In this document: in pieces, positions 47,628 through 60,099 of the stretch
Layout: the number at the start of each line of letters is the position of its first letter
Position numbering within the stretch: the stretch's first letter is position 1
DNA from: Ulota crispa
Taxonomy: Eukaryota; Streptophyta; Bryopsida; Orthotrichales; Orthotrichaceae
Length of the DNA stretch: 64,000 bases
Assembly: GCA_963920765.1 (NCBI GenBank)
Contig: OY987244.1
Location: forward strand, 18,766,358-18,830,357
Direction: 5' to 3'
The notes under the pieces: generated by a model
What the model was told of the DNA's origin: nothing
Database searches by the model: none
The model's input: the letters and a program-made list of their open reading frames with translations, nothing else
Program-made: the position numbers and the translations under genes

Positions 47628-50600
47628 TCAACTGACCAGATCGACTTCCAGAGCATTGCTGGGTGGTGGAGTATGAGCTCGTGGTGATCCTATGTTCTCA
47701 ATTCCGAATTCTGCATTGAGTCTCACTACTTCGTCCCACATTGAATTGGAAGCTGTAGTGATAAAGAAGTTAAGGTAAAGGCCCCTCCAATGAACACATT
47801 TCAAAAGCACATGACGACAAAACAGAAATCTAGACTACACTAATCCAGAATGGACAAAAAGAGCAGAGTGAACAAATGGAACTGTCATGAGCTGTGACCG
47901 TCGTTACTGAAAAGGATACGATCACTTCTCCACATATCTGAGATGCCAACACCAGCGTCTGAGAGCAACCAATAATCGGTATCCGTCTGTAATATTCCCC
48001 AAAAATCAGCCAAAAAGGTATGTCAGAATGGTTACAAGCTTAGAGAACTACGAAGTAAATGGAGAAAACAATTCAAACTTCGCAAGCTAAGATCTGCTCT
48101 GCAAAAGCAGGATGTATTAACACACACAGGTCTTCGTAGAACACGTGTTGCTAAAGTTGATTCAAACATTGAAAAGCGTCTTGATAAGCGTCACAGCAAG
48201 TAGAGAGCTTGATGATTGAAAATACATATCAGTTCAATGACTAAAGTGAGGGCAAGCAACTTACGTTGACTTCAGCAGGCGCTATTCTCATGATACCGCC
48301 GGCAAAGTCCGGATGAGGACTGGCAGGCTCAGAGCTCTGCGATGCTGACTCGTGACTGATTGGAGGCCCCAGGCCTGGCAAGCCATAGCCTACTTCGGGC
48401 ACCAGAGGAATGTTTCCTTGGTGGTCCATACCATCGGCAGATGAGGACGGACCAGCCACCTGAGGAACAGGATGAACCTCCGTGGACACCTCTGTGGAGT
48501 TCATCTCCTCGAACTTCCCTTCAAAGCGACTGGGACCGAAAAGACAACAGAAACTGGTCATTATGTGTAGCACTTTCAATTTAACAAACCTTGGTTCTTC
48601 AAGCCCTCGATACTGATATATGCTACAGAAATACATGTATCAAGAATTAACTGTCCAAAACTATCTTAAAACCTCTACGCTTCCATCCTCAACGTCATGG
48701 TTTCCATTTGCATTTACTTGAACTGATACGATAAGCTATAAATACACTACCATGTGGCATGAATCATAATATCCTTGGTAATCAGGAAATAAGAACTGCA
48801 CAAACCTGACAAGGTAAACATCGATGGGTCCTAGAGAACTACGTAGCAGAATTTGAAAGCGCCTGTGAGGATACTCCACTGCCTGACGAGCAAATTCCAC
48901 TATGTCAGCACGTCCCCCGTGAACAATAATACACTTCAATGGGAAACACAACGGAGCAACTTCTGGCACAAAGGTACAGAAACAAATAATTTCGCCAACA
49001 TTAACTAGTAACATCTAATTTGAAAAGCTACATGCCTAGAATTCTTGCCACTTTTGATTTTTGATAATATTTACATTGTAAAACATAAATATTGTTCAGA
49101 GATGTTCCTTTAGAACAATCAAGACTAAAACACCATGATAAATTTGAGGTGTCTTACAAAAATATGTTATCAGCTAAGCTGTAGGTGATATTCCAAATGG
49201 TTTAAGATTCACAAGAACTCAATGACAGTTAGAAGGAATAACAGTACATCCAAAAATGTACAGTAACAAACTGAGTGAGAAGTACCTCATCCGGATCTGG
49301 AACTTCCAAAGTAGTCCCAAGAGGAGCCTTAATAGCAATTAGCGTCTCATTCTGCAAACAGTACAGGAACTGAAACACTCAGCACACTTGGTTTCAACCA
49401 GAGCTTGCAGAGTGGAGCAACGCAAAATTAGTTCCTAGGAGGACAATACCAAACGACGCGTTCAATGAAACCAACAAGGCTACATTGTAGACAGAAACAA
49501 AGCAGATATTCTGAGCTCACCTGAAATCGAGGCAGATTTTTTATGTCGTCTTCAGTAACATAAAGCCATCTGAACAAAGAAGCTAAGATCTCAGTATCGG
49601 TTGCCAACTCAAACCAGATTCATTATGCTCTGACTTCGGTCTCCATACACACCAGAGCTAAGTAGAAACATGAAATTCAGAAACAAGCACAATTAGCGGG
49701 GAAACATAAGCATCCATGATGCTTAATGGCCTTCTTACATATCAGTTACACACAAACACATAAGGAGAAGACTTACTGCTTATTGTGCTCATCTTCGCTT
49801 AAGCACCTCAAGCGCTCCCTCATTTCACTGCAAACCCCAGAAGATAGATCACAGCCGTCAGGCTTTATTCGACACCAAAAGACCCGTCACACATGTACAA
49901 ATGACATGGCCAGTAGAGACTCCTGATGAACAAGAAGGAGTTACCTAATGCTTTCATCGAGTTTTTTCTCTTCGTTACGCAGCTCCTCCACCTCAGTCTA
50001 CATCAAGCCAAGAGATCTCATTAGAATTAGATGTGCCTGAAATTCACATCCGTAAACGATCCACATGAAATCCTAACTTTGTACGCTGGTCACAATAGGC
50101 CTTCAATTGTGAAAATTAAACCGATCACAACAGAATTAAGTCTGCTATGTTATCTTCGATTTTATCAACAAGTTCGATTGTAGCAGTAATCTCAAATAGG
50201 AAACAAAGCTCTCCTTGATGAACAAGTAGGTGAGCTTAAGAAGTCACAGAAGTTCTTAAATTCACTTGGATGAGCAACACAGATTCACGAACCTCTCGCT
50301 ATGACAGCCATATCTATCTCACTATCTACAGCACCCCAAAGAGGCACTAGATCTTCTTACATGTTATCATCGATTTAGTCATAGAAAGGAGAAAAGAGCC
50401 AGTTATGGAAAGAGTTGACACAAAACCAAAAAAGATGTCAGATGCTGAAATTTTCAACTGAAGCTTTTCTTCCATGTCTGGCCTAACAAGGTTACCAGAC
50501 AAAAGGCTGAAGGAAAAACCAAGCCTCCTTTTCTCATCCTTCAGAACTTAGCAACCTAAAAAGATACGTACCTGTAGCCCAACTGCATCGTCCTTGGCTT

Positions 50601-53053
50601 CAGTAGTTCGTGCCATTCCATGACCCCTGCAACCACATCACCAAAACTTGCTTACACGAGACCCTTTCATGCACAAATATCAACTCACGTCACTTGTCTC
50701 CCAGTTCGTTTGCAACAGAACTCTAGTTACCAAAACCCAGTTCGAACTCCAAAACGGTGGCATGGATCTTATTAGTCTAAACTTTTAGAACCAATCCATG
50801 AAGTACATGGATTTACTCACTTCCATCGGATGCGATTCTTCAGTTTCTTCTCAATCAACCCGATTCCCTCCAATACGTTGGTGATGTCATATATTCTTCT
50901 CTTTTGTACCTAATAGAATACAAAAACCCCACATCATCAGGCTTTAAATATTAAAGCCCAGTAAAACTTTTGGATCAATGGTAAAGGTTACATTCAGCTG
51001 AAATATCAGTACAAACAGATCACTCATATTCCAAAACAGGCAGCAATCAAAAACCCACGGTGCAAGGTTAGAATTGACAGCTTTGAGTGAGAAGGAATTG
51101 GGTATAGCACTTACATTTAAAGTATCTGCAGCTTTGTTCAGATCCAATACACCATCATCAGCTTGCTTAATTAGGTCAATGAACTTCTTTGTCAAGAGAC
51201 CTGGATAGCAAGAATTCAGCAGAGTTTAGTGCATGAGACTACTCCGCTGTTCTCTTCACACATTCACGTCCTAACTATTACAGTGAAACACGAACTGTAT
51301 TTCCCTTCGCCAGGTCAGTTGAAGGAGCCATATTTGCACTGAACATAAGATGAAAGGAGACAATTCTAGTACCAAGTGAGCTATCATAGCGACAAGTGCT
51401 GGTTGGAGTCGGTGCACTACTTGTAGGAGAGCCTGCAATAGTACTGAATGAAGTCAGAAGCAGCTCTGAGATGTGGAACACAACAGACACAATCTGAAAG
51501 ATATTGAACAATCCTACATATCATTTGCATTAGTTACCGTCTGCAAGAATCACGTGAAGATTTGTAAACTCTTAAGCGAATCATTCTAGACGTCGCTGCA
51601 ACTCGATCTGTACTCACGATTGCGAAAAAATCAAATACGCACATAGCCTACAGAGTACTTCACCCAGACATCTGTAAAGTATACTAACACCGCACACAAT
51701 CTCCAGGATTGAGTGGCATTTAACGATCCTATCGATCCTCTTCTAGAATAATGCTACTGCGGCGAGATTCAATGAACAAGTAACCTCTTTACTAGCCACA
51801 GACGAGGCATGGCTGTATCAAAGCTTCAATTGGTGAAACAAGGATGCCCATGGCAGTCAACCTAATAACACAAGGTTGAGACTCCAATGTAGAATCGAAA
51901 TTTGAGACGTATCTGGAACGATCGATTTCTGAACCTCATGTAGCAGGGAACGTGTGCGTCTGAACAAAAACACGATCTAAATGCAGTTTACGAGAAAATG
52001 CTTTACTTCGACACCAGGGTTTAAACTTCTGGCGAATGAGTGCTTCGTTGTCCCCTCGACATTGGAGAATATCCGGAGGGAAGGAAAAGCAGTGGAGGAA
52101 ATCTGTCAGAATTCGCCAGAAATTTAAACCCTGTTCAAAACCCCTCTATGTGCCCTCCAAAAGAGCATATTGTCCTCAAATAGCAAATTCATATGCAACA
52201 TGGTTGCCCAATGATAACCAGAGATTGACGTGTTACAGGCTGACCTGCATAAACATAATACCCTCTCACGAAGCCCGATTGCTACTGTTATCATAGTTTC
52301 CCTCACACAAAAAATAAAAGACCTGCACAGGCACCACCATGCTGCCGAGCTGTTAAAATTGACAAAGCCTGTCATGCCTTACCAATGCCTGAAGGTCCCG
52401 GGGTCGAAGGGCCGTTCTTCGTCGGCTTCACAGTCTTGGGCCGGCTGGTTCTCATTCTTGGGCCTGAGGGAGTGAGTGCAGGACTGAGGTCTGAATTCAC
52501 GTATCCATTCCACCCATTCATCTCACCGTCGTGTTCTTCTTCAGACTCATTCCTCCGCTTCATCTGAAGACAGTCACAAACATCGACACAGAGCCTCTCA
52601 GATGAACAGCAATGTTCACACTCAATCTACGAAGTGCTGGATCTCCTGAGAGACCAATACACACTCATAAGCAGGGTTGAGATGATGACCCCTCACAACT
52701 GCATGTTACGTTGAAATAAGAAGCGTTCGTGTACGAGGAAGGTCTATTATACTTTCATATGAGACCAAGATATTGTCAAACTGCCAAGAAAGAGTAAGTT
52801 TATGTATCTGCATTGGACCTAATTTTTTTCGCCCATTGTCCACAATAGATCCAAAGCAACAAAGGCCATTGATTACCACGTGGGGAACTCCCGGAACACC
52901 TACGTTTGCAATCAGCATGTCGTTGATGTCGTTGGGCTCAATCTTACGCTTCCCTGAATGCAGGGCCTTCCATATGGGCGCCTGTTGATTGGGCATTGTT
53001 ACATTGCTCCTAGACCCTGAATAGGACGCAGGTCTCAGCGCCACACCATCCAT
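47628..53053 (-). CDS. E2F transcription factor (canonical, DP-dependent class), 414 aa
   Basis: Fourteen exons on the minus strand: 53053-52904, 52563-52383, 51432-51373, 51200-51115, 50909-50821, 50626-50572, 49997-49945, 49827-49777, 49569-49521, 49351-49286, 48882-48806, 48529-48265, 47986-47899, 47752-47628. They join to 415 codons ending in TGA; an in-frame TAG upstream of the ATG supports the start. The protein controls S-phase genes as a heterodimer with DP and is restrained by the retinoblastoma-related protein. The N-terminal box [18 protein letters not shown] is at 23-40. The single winged-helix DNA-binding domain spans about 76-140 and includes [18 protein letters not shown] and [12 protein letters not shown] (113-124). 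A coiled-coil dimerisation region (about 150-192, heptad Leu in [16 protein letters not shown]) leads into the marked box (WLYVTEDDI to [10 protein letters not shown] to PIDVYLVS). The acidic C-terminus has [16 protein letters not shown] (348-363) and MWDEVVRLN near the end, where plant E2Fs bind RBR. With one DNA-binding domain it is an E2FA/B/C-type, not a DEL-type, protein. Confidence 0.96.
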
Positions 53054-54050
53054 ACCACATAGGTAGTAACAAAAGGAGCTGAACTAGAACTAAGATTACG
53101 AGCAATAAAAAAAAACATCCACTAAGCTCACATCAATTGCAATCGACATTGCAATGCCAGCAGTACGAATGAAAGAGAAATGCTGAATAACACATATTTT
53201 CAAATTCGGCGTACAGAAAAATTCATCCCAAAGATATGACTTGGACAGCCACACATGTGGGATAGCACATAACACGAATTGCAACAGAGCACCATATTGC
53301 AAAAATCACAATCTCACAAGATGTTCTGAACAGACAAAAGTTCTCTCAAGGGTCTCTCTAGCCCCACACCCCTGAAAGAAAAGATTTCCAGATTAACAGG
53401 AGAATAATATTGGCATAAATCCTGAAAAAACCACAGCGACGCTCCATTCGGCCGAAATTTTTGAACAGATCACGGATAAGAAGAAGAAAAAACTATTACC
53501 ACGCCGCACATTTACTTTCCAAGCGGGTGTTACACAAACGGAAAAAAAGGGGTACCAAGAAAGCAACTCAAAGAAACGAACGCACCCTTCCCCCAACAAC
53601 TCCCCCAACCAAGACACACAAACATCCCCTTTCTTTCTAACCCCCTCCCCCTCCCCCTCCCCCCCATACCACCTCACCCTCCTCCTCCTTTTCCCACAAA
53701 CACCACACCATCAACCTCCAAATCTCGCCAAATCTAATCTGCCACAAACTCACCTCCAACAAACAACAAATCCCTCGATTCCGCCAGACAAGAACACCAC
53801 TGCCTCTGTCTCTCTCTCTCTCTAGCTTCTCTCTCTCTCTCTACGTCTCTCCTCCTCTCTCTTGCCCCCTCGCCTCCCACGACGCCATCCAAACCAGAAC
53901 CTAAAGTCACACAACGAAGCTCGGACAAACTTAAACCAACCTGATGGTTATTCACAGATGCAGCAGCAGCATCCCGATTCTTCAGGAGAAGGTCAATCAG
54001 GGCCTCACCCAACGGCCAATGATTCGGAGACAACTGAACTACCAATCCTG
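53054..54050 (-). promoter_or_regulatory. Probable 5' leader and core promoter of the E2F gene
   Basis: Between the E2F start codon and the Mutator-like element at 54497 the sequence is markedly different from the spacer. It contains a C-rich run (53641-53665) and a long CT tract (53808-53870), which read as G-rich and GA-rich on the transcribed strand, as seen in plant 5' leaders. Further out (54258-54295) is a GGCGAT-type hexanucleotide array. I see no convincing E2F consensus site (TTTSSCGC) and no clear TATA box. The transcription start cannot be placed from sequence alone. Open frames exist on both strands here but have no recognised domain. Confidence 0.4.
53808..53870. repeat. CT/GA-rich tract in the E2F leader
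   Basis: CTCTCT runs broken by short spacers; on the gene's strand this is a GAGAGA tract. It could bind GAGA-type BPC factors (inference). Confidence 0.85.
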
Positions 54051-54802
54051 CGATGGAAAACTATCAATCGAAATATTCCACCAGCTTCAACTGCTGGCTC
54101 AAGAGCGAATGATGTCAGTGATGAGAACTCGGTTTTCTGATGATGATGAAGAAGAAGACGAGGAGCAGCTTCGGTTTTCGAGATGGTGTCCCGTAACAGA
54201 ACAGAACAGGGCAGGAATGGAGGAATGGAGGAACGGAATGGAACAGACGTCTCCGTTGGCGATGGCGATGGCGAAGGCGATGGCGGGGGGGACAGTCGTA
54301 GGGATTTGCGAAAGCAAAGCGAGGGAAGAGCGCGCACAGGCGCCGTGGCCCTTTGCGTCGAATTGGGCGGGCTTCCTGAAGAGAAACGCCTTCGTATGCC
54401 TGGCACAAACCCGGTTGATACCCGTCTGAAACACGTGCCTGGGTACGTTGCTGATGCCCGCTGATGCCCGTTGTGCCCGTTGCTATATTCCCGGTTCTCG
54501 TGGTTGGCTCAGTTTACTGCACATAAGTTACGTCGATGTGGGGCAGGGCGGAAAAGCTGAGGTGTTTTTCCCAACGAGGGTAATAGTAATAATTTGTCTT
54601 TTTTTTTACTTAAATGTCAAAAAAGCCCCTTGCGACCTGTACAATATGGGGTATTTTTCTTGCAATTGGAAAGGATCCACACCTCTACTATATTTGAGAT
54701 CAACAAAGAAGTTGGAATATAGATAAACGCGGTTCTAGTGAGCTATTTGAAATCCCAAGTTCAAATTTCTTATTGGTAGCAAATGCCAAATATATGGCAA
54801 CG

Positions 54803-54920
54803 AGTGTTTTTTTTTTTTTGTGACAAGATGTCGATTCTGCCCACCTCATTGGAGCATATGTGGAGGGAAGGCCTACTAGTGGGCAGAATCAACATCTTGT
54901 CATCAGAAGAAAAAAAACAC
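54803..54920. mobile_element. Short hairpin element nested in a repeat
   Basis: Arms GTGTTTT...GACAAGATGTCGATTCTGCC and GGCAGAATCAACATCTTGTC...AAAACAC pair over about 40 bp. The matching segment of the repeat at 34513-34665 lacks it. Confidence 0.65.
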
Positions 54921-54940
54921 TGACAGCAACGCATCTACTA

Positions 54941-55290
54941 AGGTAGCAGCACCCACAACCATCAAACTAAGGGTTTTGAACATCATGATTATTAATAAAC
55001 ATCTTGCAAATAATAAGATCCTATTAGCAAGAGAAAAATGATGAGTTTGCACTTTAGAATGTATTATTTGGATAAAATGAGAATAAGTTGTGAATTTTTA
55101 AAGAGCCGACTGCAATTGCACCTAATACCAACACTAAGATTTCATATTTGCATGTTGTACATTCTTGTAATTACATCTATTCACTTTCACAAATTTTCCA
55201 AAATTTTGGAAGTAATGGTTATGGGTATAGTGATGATTATGGGTATAGTGATGATTATGGGTGTAGTGATGGTTATGGGTGTTTCTACCT
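54941..55290 (+). mobile_element. TA-duplicating MITE, copy 3 (350 bp)
   Basis: The ends AGGTAGCAGCACCCACAACC and GGTTATGGGTGTTTCTACCT pair, and TA flanks both sides. The related repeat at 34513-34665 continues directly from CTA to TGCC at the same place, so it is unoccupied. The extra length comes from an 18-bp tandem array near the right end. Confidence 0.82.
55217..55280. repeat. 18-bp minisatellite inside the TA-type MITE
   Basis: Three and a half units of ATTATGGGTATAGTGATG with minor changes. Absent from copies 1 and 2 of the element. Confidence 0.85.
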
Positions 55291-55979
55291 TATGCCCCCT
55301 AACATTTACGAACTAATTGTATCCTTTTCTTGATCCAAGACTAAAGTAAGGTCTCTGAATTTAAATATGAGTTCAAAATTCTCAAATTCAATCTCCTCAT
55401 AATAAATATTTAAACTCTCACATTTTTTCTGGCTGAAGAATAAAACAGTGCTTTTCCACCCTGGCCCCACATCGACGTAACTTATGTGCAGTAATATGAG
55501 CCCTCGTGGTTAAATGTGGAAAAAGAGATGTACGACGACTGGACAGGTCTACTGTACTCCATACGTTTTTCTATTCCTAGAGGGTACTTCTCATTTGCTG
55601 GGTTGCTGGTACTACTCCTGCCTTTTATATAAAATATAATGATTTTTTTAAAACATTTTGGAATATTTGAAACTCACTTGAAACGGTTCTGTCCGTCTCC
55701 TTTAAATAGAATGTCATATTGAGAGGTGTAAAATTTAAATGTGTATGCTGGGGGTTTAGGCGGCACTGCGGGCAGTGCATGGAACTTAGTCAGAGAATCG
55801 ACACCTTTTGCTTGCTCAGGAACTTTTATTTAATTTTTTTCGTGAAATAGCAAAACTACATTTTACTTGGTCATCGGGCAGCTCCGTTTTGCTTTTTCAA
55901 GAAATCCCTTTGAAGGATACTGGGGCTTTTTATGAACAAATTGCATTTGCATTGAAGGTATATCTTCAATAAGGGGCGG

Positions 55980-56387
55980 TTTACACTGCACCAATAAGTG
56001 CATTTAGGTTGCCCAGTACTAATTTCTTGACAATTCACACTATTTAAATATTTATCAAGACTATAGTAACTTTTGTCATTAAGTATTATGATAATTAATG
56101 GAGGAAGCAAACAAAAGTTGGGCTTGGCAACAAGTGTCAAAGCCAAAGAGTTAGGAAACCAAAACTTTCATAGAATTAGGAATTACTGTACCATAAAGAG
56201 AGTTGCATGCTCCTCTAGGTGGCTCAAGGTGAGTCGGAAAGTAATTTTGCCAAGGTAAGGCACCCTTAATATTAAGGCACCCTCAATATTAAGGCACCCT
56301 CAATATTAAGGCACCCTCAATATTAAGGCACCCTCAATATTAAGGCACCCTCAATATTAAGGCAACCTAAATGCACTATTTGGTGTA
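55980..56387. mobile_element. MITE with TACACTG termini, copy 3, carrying a minisatellite
   Basis: The left end TACACTG...GTGCATTTAGGTTGCC pairs with GGCAACCTAAATGCAC...GGTGTA at the right. It is longer than copies 1 and 2 because of the 17-bp array at its right arm. Confidence 0.65.
56256..56372. repeat. 17-bp minisatellite
   Basis: Six units of TAAGGCACCCTCAATAT (the first has TT for TC) plus a diverged seventh that merges into the MITE terminus. Confidence 0.92.
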
Positions 56388-56399
56388 TGTCCCAAGTCT

Positions 56400-58430
56400 C
56401 ACTACAACTTGAGAATTTGATTGGTGAAAAGCCAAAAGTTGGGACTTGGTGTTTCACACTACATCCCAAGTCCCACGTTCCAAGTTTCACATCCCACATT
56501 GCTTATATGACAGCACTTTTTGGAAGTTTTGGTGCTTACGATTTGGGTCAATAATTTTGCTACACTCAATTTTCAACCCAAGTCCCACCAATATTTTTGC
56601 ATAAAATATTCACGACTTTCTTTAATATTCCTTTTTGCGCATGATAATCCAAATATGTTAAGATTTCACGTAGAAGTGGGACTTGCAAAGATGGTATGTG
56701 GGATGTAGTGTGAATTGCCCCCAATTTGAAAATCAAGACCTAGCTACATGGCCATCAAAAATTGGTTGTTTTTGCTACTCCTTTACTCCAACAACAATTT
56801 TATGACTACTTTTCAATCCCAACACTCTCTCGGGATGCACTCCCCTTTTTTTTTTGTTAGCGTGCAATCAAATGAAGGGTAATTTTAATTGCCCTCGTGC
56901 TAAAATTTAGACAATGCTTTGAAGTAAATTAGGGTCATTGGAATAGGGGTTAACAAATTATAAGTAACTGAAGGTATGAGATATTATACAAATTTACCTT
57001 CATTTTTTTTTCTAAAATAGATTGTCCAAAATGTCTCCCCAAAATCGGAACTTTTATAAAGTATTATTGTGCAATTGGCTCCCTCCAAAATCTATAGATT
57101 TCTTCATTAAGGGCCGATGTACATTTAGGGGTTGGGCCAATTTGTTGTGTAAAAGGCCTAAAATACTCATTTGTGATTGAACCAAAGGCTAATATTGACA
57201 TCAGTCCTTTTACACCAAGAAGCCAAGCCAATTTTGTGTAATGAATGTTTGTGTTAAGATCTCAATGCCAACTTCTAGTATCAATCATGGTGCTATTCAA
57301 AAAACAAATTGTGTAATTTGCATTGTTCATATAGCATTATTGGTATTAGGGTTGTTAATCTTGAGTTTCACTGTGAGTTGACAAAGTGTTTGCAATTTTT
57401 TCTTGCCAAAGTGTTGTATTCATAATGAATAGAAGGTATGTGTAAATAGTCTCTCAAAAAAATTTGAATGAAATGTAGGATACACAAAATGACCATCATT
57501 TGGAAATTTAGGTAAATATAACCCTACTAAAATTACATCATTTACCTACATAACCTATGTCTTACAGGGGCTTGAACGCAAGGTACCCACAAACATCTTA
57601 TAGAGTGCACCCCTGAGAACACTCTCCAATGAGGCTATAATTACCTTCTTTTAAACATATTAAAATGATTGATAACAAATTCCAAACATCCTACACTAAA
57701 AAGTGTTTGTGTCCAATACCTTGTGATGTTTCAAAAAATGGTGAGATATGTTGAGCAAATCAGCCCTAAGGCATGTTAAAACTCACCTAGAATTGAAACT
57801 CATGCTCATAAAAAAGAACAATCATTACGCACTTTGATGTATGTTTGTGCCTTAATTTATTCTTGAAAACGCATAATAAATTTATGACGCAAAGTGCCAT
57901 GCACTTGTGTTGCATTCAACACCTCAAGATTCTAGCCTCACAACAATCAACCAGTCTAAGAATAATCCCTTTTTAACGAGCAACCCCAAATTCCTAATCA
58001 AATCCATGCATGTTGCAAATGGTAAAATTGAAAACGCCCACAAGGGAATCCAATAACTTGGCAAAGCACAAATTAAAGCCAAAGAATTGCTTAGTTTGTG
58101 AGACAAATTCATCTTGATTGTTGTATATAGACAAGCAATTACTAAAAAAAAGACCATTGCTCCAATTTTTAAACACAAGTCCATGCAACAGCATTGAGTG
58201 GCAAGAGGCAAGATCCACGTGGTTTGCTACCTAACAAAAATTAAAAAGAAGCCATGGTGACTTGCTAATTCACAAAGTGGCACAATCCAAGAATTGGACA
58301 ACATTGGTGGTCAATGTAAAGTTGTTGAAAGCTCAATTTTGAATGTGGCAATTGCATAGGACCATTTGCATATAGTAAGCAAAGATTGAAATTCAAAATG
58401 TGTTGTTTTTATTGTTTTTTGCTTTATTAC
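56400..58430. other. AT-rich spacer without a recognised gene
   Basis: No domain, RNA or clear terminal repeat was recognised. Small frames at 57924-58218 (minus) look incidental. Confidence 0.5.
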
Positions 58431-58437
58431 AAATTGC

Positions 58438-59329
58438 CTCCCTTAAATGCTTGAGGGTACCTTTCTCAATTTAAGAAGCCATTTTGGAAGTTTTTGAATT
58501 GTAGTTGTAAGAGCATTATTAAACATTGATATAAAAAAAATTTCAACTGTAGGATCTTGAACTTCAAGGCTTCTAGACCCGCTTTTAGATGATGTTGTCA
58601 ACAAAAATTCTACAAAAGTTATGTTGGTGTTAAGATATTTGTGGATGAATGTGGATGAGTACAAAAAAATTGTTTTTTTAGCAACCCAAAACTTGTTATG
58701 CAAAATGGCAACTTTTGTGTACAAAATTAGGAAACAACCACTTATGGTAATTTAGTATTTGTGTTGCTACTTCAAAACTAATGACCCCACTTCCAAATAT
58801 ATGATTACAATTTTGCAAATGAGCTTGCAATGCAACTGTCAAAAAGCTACTACCTAATACAAAGAAAATGTTTAGCTCCAATTATTGACCAAAAGTCATT
58901 ACAAATGAAAGATAACCCCATGGTGAATGAATTCTAATTTGTATAGCAAATTCCAAGTGAAATTGGCCCAAAAACACATTTGGATTTTGTTAGATGATGA
59001 AATTTCAATAAAAGGGCCCTCAATATCCAAGGGAGTGCCCAAAGGAAGTTTTGACTTTATGCTCAACTCATTGTTCATTTTTTCGTTGTGGCAACTTGTC
59101 ATAAGCTCTTTAGTGACACTATTCATCACACTATTTGATGCCCAATAAATAGGCTTGCACTTTAGCTTCCACCAAGAACAATTGAAATGTAGTATGAAGG
59201 ACATTTATATTGAACATTGAAGCTAATTTCAATCCACAACTTCAAAAAAAAAACCAAATCTTTGCCGTCAACAAGGTCTCAAAGTTTCATGAACACCCAA
59301 ATTTTGTACTTCAAGCATTTAGGGGTCAA
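58438..59329. mobile_element. CCCCT-terminus element, near-complete copy (about 890 bp)
   Basis: The right end CTTCAAGCATTTAGGGG is followed by TCAA (59326-59329, a variant of TTAA). The left end CTCCCTTAAATGCTTGAGG pairs with it. Alignable in reverse complement with 139-1285. Confidence 0.65.
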
Positions 59330-59699
59330 ATGATGTTGTCTCATAATGGGTTTTTATTTGGTTAAATATGATTTTGTTTCTTGTTAGTTTCCATGCACCA
59401 TAGCACTTGAGCTCAGAATAAATCCTTGAATTTTTCACAATACATGTTGTTGAAGATAACGGTAATTAAAAGCATTATTTGTTTCAAAATTATGACTTGG
59501 AGAATGTTTTTGGCGCATGTGTTATTTCTTATATTATAAATATGGAGTAAAAGTTGAAGAGATTGATTTAGCATACTCTTGAATAATGATATTTGTGTAG
59601 GTAAGAAACCAACTCAAAATACACAAATACAAATACTTTTTGACCTATCTCCTTATAGTTGAAAAAGTTTTCAAAACCTTTGTTATTAAAATGAAACAT

Positions 59700-60091
59700 G
59701 GGAATTGATATGTGCACACTTGGATTGATATATGCACTCCCGGAGTTTCTATCATCCAAAAGCTGAATATGAGAATTTTGAATTCAAATTTGGATTTAGA
59801 GACCATGATTTTGTCTAGAACCATAAAAAAAAAGGTTGCAATTGAACAATACCCAATGAAAAATTTAGCTAGGAGGAAAGGTATTATTTTTTTTTTTGTT
59901 TGCAAAAAAAAAAAAGCTTTTTCATTGGGTGTTGTTCAATTGTAACCTTTATTATGATTCTAGACAAAATCATGGTTTTTGAATTCAAATCTGAATTCAA
60001 AATTCTTAAACTCAGCTTTTTGATTGTAGAAATCTAAAATTTAACCCGCAAGAGGTGTGCATTTATCAACCCCTAGTGTGCACATATTCCC
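59700..60091. mobile_element. Fold-back element copy B
   Basis: A long inverted repeat starting GGGAATTGATATGTGCACAC and ending GTGCACATATTCCC. The arms match copies A and C. No flanking duplication was found. Confidence 0.75.
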
Positions 60092-60099
60092 TAAATTAA

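Larger units (their letters stand above)
54497..55511. mobile_element. Mutator-like element with perfect 9-bp target duplication, 5' of E2F
   Basis: CTCGTGGTT at 54497-54505 and 55503-55511 flanks 997 bp (54506-55502). The inverted ends run about 50 bp, beginning GGCTCA and containing ACTGCACATAAGTTACGTCG and GGAAAAGC. A 9-bp duplication plus long inverted ends is the Mutator signature. It carries nested repeats (54685-54940, 54803-54920, 54941-55290) and no transposase. Confidence 0.88.

Noticed and set aside
53862..54429. Plus-strand frames opposite the E2F leader (92 and 161 codons)
   Set aside because: Low-complexity leader sequence gives several overlapping frames on both strands. No domain was recognised, so I did not call a divergent gene.
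59712..59945. Overlapping frames around 59,700-59,900
   Set aside because: They lie entirely inside the fold-back element arms.
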